From an uncultured Oxalobacteraceae bacterium (GTDB lineage Bacteria; Pseudomonadota; Gammaproteobacteria; Burkholderiales; Burkholderiaceae), in assembly GCA_946480015.1 (NCBI GenBank), contig CAMLIL010000005.1:38187-102186 (forward strand): DNA of 64,000 nt, given 5' to 3'. The notes beneath the pieces are model-generated. The model was not told the origin of the DNA and did no database searches. It worked only from the letters and a program-made list of their open reading frames with translations. This document shows, piece after piece, positions 1 to 9,200 of this stretch (the stretch's first letter is position 1; every line of letters begins with the position of its first letter). Both the position numbers and the translations under genes were made by a program.

Positions 1-83
1 AGTAGATCGGTCCGGAAACTGCACACCACTTTTTCGATGTCGGCGAACGTGTAGCTCGCAGTTGAACTGTAGCTGCTGCTCAT
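1..83 (-). CDS. 5' end of a probable CBASS HORMA-domain protein (cut by window edge)
   Basis: An ATG at 83 overlaps the TGA of the CD-NTase gene as ATGA, and the frame stays open to the window edge. The 27 visible residues begin MSSSYSSTASYTFADIEKVV. This resembles, from memory, the N-terminus of bacterial HORMA proteins encoded next to CD-NTases, where HORMA together with a TRIP13-like ATPase controls cyclase activity. The position directly downstream of a CD-NTase with translational coupling supports a CBASS partner. Too little sequence is present to confirm the fold; it could be another CBASS accessory protein or the effector. Confidence 0.5.
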   Translation of the reverse strand, partial: MSSSYSSTASYTFADIEKVVCSFRTDL

Positions 84-1027
84 GCGGCCTCCTCGACTTT
101 AAAGCGGGCGCCGAACAACTCCTTCCACACTTCCCCTTCATCCGATTCAGAAGCGTGGTACGCCGTTTCCCATGCGGACTCGGCTGCCTGCACGATTTCA
201 ACCCGCTCAGCCTCGGTGATGCGGCTCGCCACATTGTTGCTGCTGTTGACTGGATCGATGATGACGACCGGATCGGAAAAGTTTGGCACCAGCCATCCGT
301 TTTCCGGGAACTTGATCACCTTCTTCAGACCAGAATCAGCGATGTACAGCAGGAAGTCGCGGAAGCGCTGCTCAATGGAGCCTCCCTTGCCGTTCTCATC
401 GAGCAGGTGCGCCATGATCAGCTCGACCATGAACGATTTGAGCTTGATCTCGGCGTGTCGGCTCCAGCGCTTTCCCAAACGCACAAGAGTACGGAAATTC
501 GGATCGATGTCTTTCCGAGCCTGTACGAACTTGACCTGGCACGGCGCACAGGTCTCGATCCTCGAGCCATCGTTGATGTCGTACTGCCAGCCGTAGCCGT
601 CCTTCGACGAGTTTTCGATCACAGGGACGATATCGACACTCAGTCCGCTGCCCACGAAGGTGACCGTAGCGGCCTTGCGTTGGATCTCGAAATCCTCAAC
701 CGACTTGTTGGGATACAACTTGATCAAGATATCGTAGATCGTCTGGGTCAGGGACTGCAGCGTCTCGTGGTCAACGTCCTTTCCCGAGATGTAGACGACG
801 ACATCGACATCTACCGGGTCTTCGTTCGTCTTCCTCAAAATCGTGAATTTTGCGAAGGACCCGGCCTTCACCACCTTGCTGACTTTGACGTCGGTCTGCT
901 CCTTGAGACGGGCGCCCAATGCCGCCACAAGGCGATCAACCTGCTCGTGGTACTCCTTGCGCTTGTCGGCCGGCAGCCGCAAGACATTCGAGTCGTAGAA
1001 CTGCAACTTTGCGTTACTTAATGGCAT
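80..1027 (-). CDS. CD-NTase (cGAS/DncV-like nucleotidyltransferase) of a CBASS anti-phage system
   Basis: This is a 315-residue cyclic-oligonucleotide synthase of the CD-NTase superfamily, which makes a nucleotide second messenger on phage infection to activate a suicide effector. The active site is visible: the GSF motif at residues 56-58, the metal-binding pair D73 and D75 in VDVDVVVY, and a third acidic residue D132 in SVDIVPV. A TCAPCQVKF segment follows. I chose the start at 1027 because AAGGAAGG lies just upstream on the minus strand. The longer open frame to 1105 would begin inside the promoter. Its stop overlaps the next gene as ATGA. A WYL regulator is divergent, and a palindrome sits in the promoter between them. 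The HORMA-like partner suggests a type III CBASS, but the rest of the operon lies outside the window. Confidence 0.85.
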   Translation of the reverse strand: MPLSNAKLQFYDSNVLRLPADKRKEYHEQVDRLVAALGARLKEQTDVKVSKVVKAGSFAKFTILRKTNEDPVDVDVVVYISGKDVDHETLQSLTQTIYDILIKLYPNKSVEDFEIQRKAATVTFVGSGLSVDIVPVIENSSKDGYGWQYDINDGSRIETCAPCQVKFVQARKDIDPNFRTLVRLGKRWSRHAEIKLKSFMVELIMAHLLDENGKGGSIEQRFRDFLLYIADSGLKKVIKFPENGWLVPNFSDPVVIIDPVNSSNNVASRITEAERVEIVQAAESAWETAYHASESDEGEVWKELFGARFKVEEAA

Positions 1028-1094
1028 CGTTTGCCTTCCTTTCAGGATTAGCTTTGGCCTGGCCTCAAGGGTAGCCTCATTATCACGTACAAAA

Positions 1095-1123
1095 ATTATA
1101 CGCATAGTAAATATACTAGCAGA
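1095..1123 (-). promoter_or_regulatory. CD-NTase promoter with embedded palindrome (candidate CapW operator)
   Basis: Read on the minus strand, a perfect TATAAT lies at 1100-1095, and a weak -35 (TCTGCT) at 1123-1118, 17 bp upstream. The spacer between them holds the inverted repeat TAGTA-AATA-TACTA at 1105-1118. A repressor bound there would block RNA polymerase. The transcript would start near 1088, giving a leader of about 60 nt before the ATG at 1027. WYL regulators of defence loci (CapW, BrxR) are known to bind palindromes at such promoters; that this palindrome is the site is inference. Confidence 0.55.
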
Positions 1124-1151
1124 AATTTTAGACGCGTGTTAACCTATCGGT

Positions 1152-2144
1152 ATGGATGAGAACAAAATGCCCACAAGCACGGTCGACACTGAACTTGGCC
1201 CAGCGTCAGTTAGCTCAAGTTGGGGACAGGAACGAAGACTGGAGTTCATTGATTTCCGTCTTCGGTGGGAAAAAACCGTCAATCGATCAGATTTGCGTAG
1301 CCATTTTGGGATCTCAATCCCCCAAGCTTCGCTAGACATAGCCAAGTACACCCAGCTCGCGTCGAACAATCTCGTGTATGACCGTAGTTCACGTACTTAT
1401 CGTGCTACCGCGGCATTTGTGCCGACGATAGGCAACACGTCTCCACAACGCTATCTGGACGAGCTACTGGCGTGCTCAAGAGGAATACTCAGCGAGAGTG
1501 ATACTTATATCGGGTGGGCGCCGCCATTCGCGGCAGTGCCTGCCCCGGTGCGTCTAGTAGATGACAAGACCTTATCGTTGTTGTTGGACGCGATTCGATT
1601 CTGTGGAAGTGTTCGGATCAACTACCAGTCCGACTCTGACGATCAACCAACCGAACGCGTCATTTCGCCCCATGCTTTTGCCTTTGATGGATTCCGCTGG
1701 CACGTGCGGGCGTATTGCTTCTTCAGAGAGGCCTACCGAGATTTTGTTCTCGGTCGCATTCTGAACATCAGCATGGAGCCAGTACCTGGTCGGGACCCTG
1801 CTCTTGACTCGGGCTGGAATACACTCGTACGTCTGGTTCTCACCGCGAATCCTGACCTGACAGAGGGAAACCGACGTGCAGTCGAGCGAGACTATTCGAT
1901 GACTGAAGGTGAAACAACGGTAGACGTACGGGAGGCCCTGCTTTACTACGTGTTAAAACAATTACAGTTGGGGCCGTTCTCCTCTGGGCATCTGCAGCCA
2001 CCGCAGCTTTTGCTGAAGAATGGAGATGAAATAGAGCCATATCTTCAGAAAATGTCCATTGGTAGGCGGCCTGAGCATACCAATGATGGCACCCTCCACA
2101 ACATAATTCCCGGACATGGCTATGAATCGCCACGGCAATTGTAA
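1152..2144 (+). CDS. capW: WYL-domain transcriptional regulator, CapW/BrxR type
   Basis: A 330-residue regulator divergent from the CD-NTase. Residues 25-95 form a winged-helix region (RLEFIDFRLRWEKTVNRSDL onward). Residues about 145-205 form a WYL domain that includes VRINYQSDSDD, RVISPHAFAFDGFRWHVRAY and DFVLGRI. A C-terminal extension follows. Proteins with this architecture beside CBASS and BREX operons (CapW, BrxR) are homodimeric repressors whose WYL domain senses a ligand, possibly nucleic acid produced during infection. The divergent placement and the palindrome in the facing promoter fit that role. The ATG at 1152 has no strong ribosome binding site, and an ATG at 1167 is an alternative. 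The CapW name is given from context; a BrxR-type origin cannot be excluded. Confidence 0.75.
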   Translation: MDENKMPTSTVDTELGPASVSSSWGQERRLEFIDFRLRWEKTVNRSDLRSHFGISIPQASLDIAKYTQLASNNLVYDRSSRTYRATAAFVPTIGNTSPQRYLDELLACSRGILSESDTYIGWAPPFAAVPAPVRLVDDKTLSLLLDAIRFCGSVRINYQSDSDDQPTERVISPHAFAFDGFRWHVRAYCFFREAYRDFVLGRILNISMEPVPGRDPALDSGWNTLVRLVLTANPDLTEGNRRAVERDYSMTEGETTVDVREALLYYVLKQLQLGPFSSGHLQPPQLLLKNGDEIEPYLQKMSIGRRPEHTNDGTLHNIIPGHGYESPRQL

Positions 2145-2154
2145 ACATTCTTGA

Positions 2155-2398
2155 GCCATCATTCTGGCCGTCGCTCGGCTGGTGGATCAACACCTGACCG
2201 ATTGGCGGCGCGGTAACGACCACAAGGGCAAGGGGGTCAGCCGATCGCCGTGCTGTGGACATCCGGGGCATCTACGAGCTGGCGGCACCTGTGCCAGGCA
2301 CCGTCAACTCTGAGCCGGCACTCGACTTCATGAAGGCGGTGCGCAACATTGTGCGCGCCGCAATCGAAGATCAGAGTGGAGAAATGAAAACGCTTTAA
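2155..2398 (+). pseudogene. Degraded coding remnant, family not recognised
   Basis: The interval between capW and hsdM reads as coding sequence broken by a frameshift. One frame gives ...LVDQHLTDWRRGNDHKGKG near 2176-2240. The adjacent frame continues as ADRRAVDIRGIYELAAPVPG and ends ...VRAAIEDQSGEMKTL at a TAA at 2396-2398. The two halves join smoothly around 2235-2245, as expected for a single ancestral gene with one indel. I do not recognise the family. No start codon with a ribosome binding site is apparent. Confidence 0.4.
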
Positions 2399-2460
2399 TG
2401 GCACAGGAACTACTAGAAAACTGCCGAGTATCAATTCGGCGTAGTGCAGCCCCTCGATGA
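2398..2460 (+). CDS. Possible 20-codon leader ORF coupled to hsdM
   Basis: An ATG at 2398 overlaps the TAA of the preceding remnant as TAATG and opens a 20-codon frame, MAQELLENCRVSIRRSAAPR. Its TGA overlaps the hsdM start as ATGA. The hsdM ATG at 2457 has no recognisable Shine-Dalgarno sequence, so re-initiation from this short frame could drive its translation. The peptide resembles nothing I know, and the overlaps may be chance or leftovers of a longer ancestral gene. Confidence 0.25.
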   Translation: MAQELLENCRVSIRRSAAPR

Positions 2461-4868
2461 CGACAACAGACAACAAATCAACTTCCATAGACCAATCCCA
2501 GCTCAAGTGGATCGCCGATTTCATTTGGAACATCGCCGACGACCGGCTGCGTGATGTCTACGTCCGCGGTAAGTACCGCGATGTCATTCTGCCCTTTATC
2601 GTGCTCCGCCGACTGGATGCACTGCTTGAGCCAACGAAGAAGGACGTGCTGTCGATGAAGGCGCAGCTCGACGCCGCTCGTGTCGCCAACCAGGATGGCG
2701 CGCTGCGGGGCGCCGCAGGCCAAGCGTTCTACAACACGGCTGCTACCACGCTGGCCGACCTGCAGGCCATTGCCAGCGGCCAGCGCCTGCGCGACAGCTT
2801 CATCGCTTACCTGGACGGCTTCTCACCGAACGTGCAGGAGATCCTGACCAAGTTTAAGTTCCGCGACCAGATCCAGACGCTTGTGGAAGCGGACATCCTG
2901 GGCCACATGATCAGCGATTTCCTGAACCCCGACGTTAACCTGTCGCCCAAGAATGTGCTGGACGAAGATGGGCGCGTGCGCCTACCCGGCCTGGACAACC
3001 ACGGCATGGGCACGGTGTTCGAGGAGCTGATCCGCCGTTTCAACGAAGAAAACAATGAAGAAGCCGGTGAGCACTTCACGCCGCGTGACGTAGTCAGCCT
3101 GATGGCCAAGCTGCTGTTTCTGCCGGTGGCCGACAAGATCCAGTCCAGCACCTATTCACTGTACGACGGCTGCTGCGGCACCGGCGGCATGCTGACGGTG
3201 GCCGAAGAGGAATTGCTGGAGCTGGCACAGGACCACGGCAAGGAGGTGTCTATTCACCTCTTCGGGCAGGAGATCAACCCCGAAACCTACGCAATCTGCA
3301 AGGCCGACCTGCTGCTGAAGGGCGAAGGTGCCGAGGCAGACAATATCGTCGGTGGCGCCGACAAGTCCACCCTCTCGGCCGACCAGTTCCCGTCGCGCGA
3401 CTTCGACTTCATGCTATCGAATCCGCCCTATGGCAAGAGCTGGAAGACCGATCTCGCCCGCCTAGGTGGCAAGAAGGAGTTCAGCGACCCACGCTTCATC
3501 GTCAAGCACGGCGACGACCCGGAATTCAAGCTGATCACGCGCTCCAGCGATGGGCAGCTGATGTTCTTGGTCAACAAGGTGCAGAAGATGGTGCACAACA
3601 CCGAGCTGGGCAGCCGCATTGCACTGGTGCACAATGGCTCGGCACTGTTCACCGGCGATGCCGGCCAGGGTGAGAGCAACATCCGCCGCTGGGTGATCGA
3701 GAACGACTGGCTCGAAGCCATCATCGCCTTGCCGCTGAGCATCTTCTACAACACCGGCATCGCCACGTACATCTGGGTGCTCACTAACCGCAAGGCTGAG
3801 CATCGCCGCGGCAAAGTGCAGCTCATCGACGCCAGCCGCTGGTTCCAGCCGCTCCGGCGCAACCTGGGTAAGAAGAACTGCGAGATGTCGAAGGACGACA
3901 TCCAGCGCGTGATGGATTACTACCTGGCCCAACCGCCGGCAGATGCGCAGGCCGCAGCGTCTACGCCGGAATGCAAGTGGTTTAATAACGCCGACTTCGG
4001 CTACTGGAAGATCACGGTCGAGCGCCCACAGCGCCTGAAGAGCCAGCTCAGCCACCGCGCCATCGAAGCCCTGCGCTTTGCGTCGGGTGACGAGGCGCTG
4101 CGTATAGAGGCCTACGGCCGTTGGGGCGAGAGGCTCTACACTGAGTTCTACAAGGTGCGGCCCGAAATGGAGGCCTGGCTCAAAGGCGACGACGGCACGT
4201 CGGACGACGATGAAGATGAGGCTGACGACGACGGCGACGCCAGGCCTGCGCGCAAGGTCGTGCCCGAGAAGCGCCGCAAGAAGCTGCTGGACCCAACCAC
4301 CTGGGTTCGCGACAAGCAGCTGGTCGACCTAGCACGGCTCGCCCAGAAGTCGCTGGGCGAAGACGTGTTCGACGACCACAACGACTTCCGCGCCCGGTTC
4401 GAGGCCACGCTCAGGACGGCGGGCCAGAAGATCAGCGCCCCCGATAAAAAGCTGATCTACCGTGCCGTGAGCTGGCGCGACGAGACGGCGCCGCCCGTCA
4501 TCGCCAAGCGCACCAAGCTGAAAGCCAGCGAGCACTTCGAGCCCGGCTTCGACGGCGCTTACCTGGAACTGGACGGCAAAGACCGCTACATGGTGGAGTA
4601 CGAGCCCGACACCGACCTGCGCGACACTGAGCAGGTGCCGCTGACCGAAGCCGGCGGCATCGAGGCCTTCTTCCAGCGCGAAGTGCTGCCCCATGCGCCC
4701 GATGCCTGGATCGACATGACTACGACTAAGATCGGCTACGAGGTCTCGTTCGCACGCTACTTCTACAAGCCGGTGCCGTTAAGGACGCTCGAGCAGATCA
4801 AGGACGACATCCTCGAGTTGGAACGCCAAACGGGCGGCCTGCTGCAAAAGGTAGTGGGGGCTGTCTGA
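2457..4868 (+). CDS. hsdM: Type I restriction-modification methyltransferase subunit HsdM
   Basis: An N6-adenine DNA methyltransferase subunit of 803 residues that forms the modification core with HsdS. The SAM-binding motif DGCCGTGG is at residues 237-244 and the catalytic NPPYG at 322-326. The N-terminal helical domain starts near residue 15 (LKWIADFIWNIADDRLRD). The protein is longer than the 500-550 residues of classical HsdM. After residue 560 there is an acidic linker rich in D and E (around 578-592) and an extra C-terminal domain of about 200 residues ending LEQIKDDILELERQTGGLL. Its stop overlaps the hsdS start as TGATG, so the genes are translationally coupled. Confidence 0.95.
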   Translation: MTTTDNKSTSIDQSQLKWIADFIWNIADDRLRDVYVRGKYRDVILPFIVLRRLDALLEPTKKDVLSMKAQLDAARVANQDGALRGAAGQAFYNTAATTLADLQAIASGQRLRDSFIAYLDGFSPNVQEILTKFKFRDQIQTLVEADILGHMISDFLNPDVNLSPKNVLDEDGRVRLPGLDNHGMGTVFEELIRRFNEENNEEAGEHFTPRDVVSLMAKLLFLPVADKIQSSTYSLYDGCCGTGGMLTVAEEELLELAQDHGKEVSIHLFGQEINPETYAICKADLLLKGEGAEADNIVGGADKSTLSADQFPSRDFDFMLSNPPYGKSWKTDLARLGGKKEFSDPRFIVKHGDDPEFKLITRSSDGQLMFLVNKVQKMVHNTELGSRIALVHNGSALFTGDAGQGESNIRRWVIENDWLEAIIALPLSIFYNTGIATYIWVLTNRKAEHRRGKVQLIDASRWFQPLRRNLGKKNCEMSKDDIQRVMDYYLAQPPADAQAAASTPECKWFNNADFGYWKITVERPQRLKSQLSHRAIEALRFASGDEALRIEAYGRWGERLYTEFYKVRPEMEAWLKGDDGTSDDDEDEADDDGDARPARKVVPEKRRKKLLDPTTWVRDKQLVDLARLAQKSLGEDVFDDHNDFRARFEATLRTAGQKISAPDKKLIYRAVSWRDETAPPVIAKRTKLKASEHFEPGFDGAYLELDGKDRYMVEYEPDTDLRDTEQVPLTEAGGIEAFFQREVLPHAPDAWIDMTTTKIGYEVSFARYFYKPVPLRTLEQIKDDILELERQTGGLLQKVVGAV

Positions 4869-6277
4869 TGCTGGCACCGTACCCGAACTACACGCCATCT
4901 GGCCTGCCCTGGGCACCCCAGATCCCTGAGGGTTGGCAAGTGCAGCGCAATGGGCGCTTGTTCAGCCACCGGGTTGAAACCGGCTATCCGGACCTGCCGA
5001 TCCTAGAGGTGTCGCTGCGCACCGGCGTGCGTGTGCGCGACATGGTAAACGGCAAGCGCAAGCAGGTCATGAGCGCGAAGGAGAAGTACAAGCGCGCCGT
5101 CAAGGGGGACATCGCCTACAACATGATGCGCATGTGGCAGGGCGCGGTCGGTCCTGCACCGACTGATGGCTTGGTCAGCCCGGCCTATGTAGTGGTCAGG
5201 CCCCATGTGGGCGTGAACACCACGTACTTCAGCTACCTGTTCCGCACAGCCTCCTATATGCAGGAGGTCAACAAGTTCTCTCGCGGCATCGTGGCAGACC
5301 GGAATCGGCTTTACTGGGAGTCTTTCAAACAGATGCCAGTGCTAGTTCCCACAACCAAAGAGCAGGAACAGATCGCGGCGTACCTGAGAGCACAGGACGC
5401 GCGAATCGCGCGCCTGATCAATGCGAAGCGTGAGCTCGTTGCGCTCTTGGAGGAGCAGAAGCAGATCATCATCGAGCGGCTAATCACGCAGGGCTTGGAC
5501 GGCTCTGCGCCACGTATCGCATCCAAGCTCGATTGGATTCCTACCATACCGGCGCATTGGGGGCAGTTCAAGATCAAGCACATCGCGCTATTCAACCCGT
5601 CGAGAACAGAGAGCGCAGCGCGTCGGCTCAGTGATGACATGGTCTCTTTTGTCCCAATGGAAGCAATCTCGGTCGACGGCGTGTTGGGGGCTGTCGAGAG
5701 CCGAAAGGCTGCGGAAGTCTGGGAGGGATACACGTACTTTCGCCGCAACGATGTGGTAATGGCGAAGATCACACCGTGCTTTGAGAACGGCAAGGGCGGC
5801 TTGCTCAACAAACTACCGACCGATATCGGCTTTGGCACGACGGAGTTCATCGTGCTCAGGGCACGGGAATCGCGGGTTCGTCCGGCGTTTCTGGCACATG
5901 TACTGTCCCTGAAGACGTTCCGCAACCGCGGAGCCGACGCGATGACCGGTGCGGCCGGGCAGCAGCGAGTACCGCTGGCGTTCGTCAAGGGTTTCGAAAT
6001 CGCGTTGCCACCCTTGGACGAACAAGACCGGATCCTCGCTGCGCTTGAAGTGGCCACCACGGAACAGGATGTCGCGCTTCAGAGAGTCGGTAACGAAATC
6101 ACACTCCTTCGCGAATACCGCGATCGGCAGATCGCCGACGTGGTAACGGGCCAAATCGACGTACGGTACTGGCAACCTGATCCCGAAGATCAGATCACTG
6201 AAGAAGCCCTGACGGCACTTGGCGATGATGACGACACCACGGAAGAGGAAACTGATGGCGACGACGGACACGACTGA
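4868..6277 (+). CDS. hsdS: Type I restriction-modification specificity subunit HsdS
   Basis: A 469-residue DNA-recognition subunit with two target recognition domains. TRD1 covers about residues 1-165 and begins with the conserved PEGW-type segment (WAPQIPEGWQVQRN). It is followed by a coiled-coil spacer (EQIAAYLRAQDARIARLINA) near 170-210. TRD2 begins at about 225 with WIPTIPAHWGQFKIKHIA and ends in the second conserved coil (DEQDRILAALEVATTEQDVA) near 370-410. The C-terminus is acidic. The target sequence cannot be read from the protein. It overlaps hsdM by one base and hsdR by 23 bases. Confidence 0.93.
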   Translation: MLAPYPNYTPSGLPWAPQIPEGWQVQRNGRLFSHRVETGYPDLPILEVSLRTGVRVRDMVNGKRKQVMSAKEKYKRAVKGDIAYNMMRMWQGAVGPAPTDGLVSPAYVVVRPHVGVNTTYFSYLFRTASYMQEVNKFSRGIVADRNRLYWESFKQMPVLVPTTKEQEQIAAYLRAQDARIARLINAKRELVALLEEQKQIIIERLITQGLDGSAPRIASKLDWIPTIPAHWGQFKIKHIALFNPSRTESAARRLSDDMVSFVPMEAISVDGVLGAVESRKAAEVWEGYTYFRRNDVVMAKITPCFENGKGGLLNKLPTDIGFGTTEFIVLRARESRVRPAFLAHVLSLKTFRNRGADAMTGAAGQQRVPLAFVKGFEIALPPLDEQDRILAALEVATTEQDVALQRVGNEITLLREYRDRQIADVVTGQIDVRYWQPDPEDQITEEALTALGDDDDTTEEETDGDDGHD

Positions 6278-9200
6278 AAAGGGGCTGGAAAGCCTAATCG
6301 TGCGGCACCTGACCGGGCAGTCCCCGGCACAGGCCGTACCCGCCGACACCGCGCAGGACGGCGCTGGCCACTATGCGGTGGGCAGCTACGTGCAGGGCGG
6401 CCCGGTCGACTACAATCGCGACCTAGCGCTGGACGTGCCCAAGTTGCTGGCCTTCCTGCAGGACACGCAGCCCAAGACCTTCGCGGCCCTGGGCCTGGCC
6501 GACGAGGGCACCAAGCGAACCCAGTTCCTGCACCGCCTGCAGGGCGAGATCGCCAAGCGGGGCGTGGTGGACGTGCTGCGCAAGGGCGTGAGTCACGGGC
6601 CGGCCCACGTGGACCTGTACAAGGTGCTGCCCACGCCCACCGATCCGGCATCGGCGGAGAACTTTGAGAGGAACGTCTTCAGCATCACGCGCCAGCTGCG
6701 TTACAGCAACGACGAGACCCAGCGCTCGCTGGACATGGTGATCTTCCTGAACGGCCTGCCGTTGATCACCTTCGAGCTGAAGAACTCGCTGACCAAGCAG
6801 ACCGTGCAAGACGCCGTGGTGCAGTACCAGACCACGCGGCCGCCACATGAGCTGCTTTTCCAGCTAGGCCGGTGCATGGTGCACTTTGCGGTGGACGACG
6901 CCGAGGTGCGCTTCTGCACGCACCTGACGGGCAAGAGCTCGTGGTTCCTTCCCTTCAACAAGGGCCACAACGACGGCGCGGGCAACCCGCCCAACCCGCA
7001 TGGCCTAAAGACTGACTACCTGTGGAAGCAGGTCCTGGCTAAGGAGTCGTTGGCCAACATCATCGAGAACTTCGCCCAGATCGTTGAGGAAGAGGACGAG
7101 AAGGGCAAGAAGAAGCGCAAGCAGGTCTTTCCGCGTTACCACCAGCTGCGCTCGGTGCGGGCGCTGCTGCAGGCCGCGCGCAGCGAGGGGGTGGGCCGCC
7201 GCTACCTGATCCAGCACTCGGCAGGCAGCGGCAAGAGCAATACCATCGCCTGGCTGGCGCACCAACTGGTAGAGCTGAAGGCGCCGGCTGACCCGCTGAA
7301 GCCGCTGTTCGACACGGTGGTGGTGATCACTGACCGCCGCGCACTGGACACGGCCATCGCCCGCACCATCAAAGGCTTCGACCATGTGTCATCGATCTTT
7401 GGCCACTCCGATAGCGCCGACGAGCTGCGTGGCTACCTGAGCCAGGGCAAGAAGATCATCGTCACCACGGTACAGAAGTTCCCCTGGGTGCTGGACGAGC
7501 TAGGCGGCATGGCGACCAAGCGCTTTGCGCTGCTGATCGATGAGGCTCACTCCAGCCAAGGCGGCAAGACCACGGCCAAGATGCACCTGGCCTTGTCTGG
7601 CAGCGATGGCGATGAAGAAGACGACGAAGAGTCGGTGGAAGACAAGGTCAACCACCTGATCGAGTCGCGCAAGATGCTGGGAAATGCCAGCTACTTCGCC
7701 TTCACTGCCACGCCAAAGAACAAGACACTGGAGCTGTTCGGCGAGCGCTATGAAGAAGGCGACAAGGTCCACTTCCGCACGCGGCCGGCGCTGACCTACA
7801 CCACCAAGCAAGCCATCGCCGAGGGCTTCATCCTCGACGTGATCAAGAACTACACGCCGGTGGCCAGTTACTACCGCGTGGCCAAGACGGTCGAAGACGA
7901 TCCGGACTTCGACAAAAAGAAGGCGCTGAAGAAGATCCGCACCTATGTCGAGTCGCACGAGAAGGCGATCCGCAAGAAGGCCGAGATCATGGTGGACCAC
8001 TTCACGGTGCAGGTGGCAGGCAAGCGCAAGATCGGCGGTCAGGCGCGGGCCATGATCGTGTGCAGTGGCATCGCACGTGCGGTGGACTACTATTTTGCTG
8101 TCTCCGACTACCTGAAGGAGATCAAGAGCCCGTTCAAGGCCATCGTGGCGTACTCGGGCGAGCATGAGGTCAACGGCCAGAAGCGCACCGAGGCGGACCT
8201 GAACGACTTCCCCAGCAAGGACATTCCTGCCAAGCTCAAGCAGGACCCGTATCGCTTCCTGATCGTGGCCAATAAGTACGTCACCGGCTTCGACGAGCCG
8301 TTGCTGCACACGATGTACGTGGACAAGCCGCTGGCCGGCGTGCTGGCCGTGCAGACGCTTTCTAGGCTGAACCGCGCCCATCCGCAGAAGCACGACACTT
8401 TCGTGATGGACTTCGCCGACAACGAAGAGGCGGTGAAGGCCGCGTTCCAGGACTACTACCGCGCCACGGTGCAACTGGGCGAGACCGACCCGAACAAGCT
8501 GCACGACCTGAAGGCCGATCTGGATGGCCACCAGGTCTATGCTTGGGCGCAAGTCGAGCAGTTGGTGGCGCTGTTCGTGAACGGTGCTGAGCGAGACACC
8601 CTCGACCCAATCTTGGATGCCTGCGTGGCGGTCTACACCGAGCAGCTCAACGAAGAGCAGCAGGTCGAGTTCAAGGGCAAGGCCAAGGGTTTCGTGCGCA
8701 GCTACGGCTTCCTCGGCGCCATCCTGCCCTACGGGCACCCGGCATGGGAGAAGTTGTCGATCTTCTTGAACTTCCTGATCCCAAAGTTGCCGGCGCCTAA
8801 GGAGGAAGACCTGTCCAAGGGCGTGCTGGAAGCGATCGATATGGACAGCTACCGCCCCGAGGTGAACGCTTCACTGGCGATGGCTATGGACGAGGCCGAC
8901 GGTACGCTGGAGCCGGCGCCGATGGGTGCCGGTGGTGGCCTGCCCGAGCCCGAGGTGGACAAGCTTTCCAACATCATTAAGACCTTCAATGACCTCTTCG
9001 GAAACATCGAGTGGAAGGACGCTGACAAGATCCGTAAGGTGATCGCCGAGGAGATCCCGGCGAAGGTGGCGCAGGATACGGCCTACCAAAACGCTCAGAA
9101 GAACTCCAGCAAGCAGAACGCCAAGCTGGAGCACGATAAGGCGCTGGGGCGCGTGGTATTGGCCTTGCTGACAGACCACACCGAGCTCTTCAAGCAGTTC

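Noticed and set aside
80..1021. Plus-strand frame at 62-1021 opposite the CD-NTase
   Set aside because: No motifs, and the CD-NTase active site on the other strand is intact with a good ribosome binding site.
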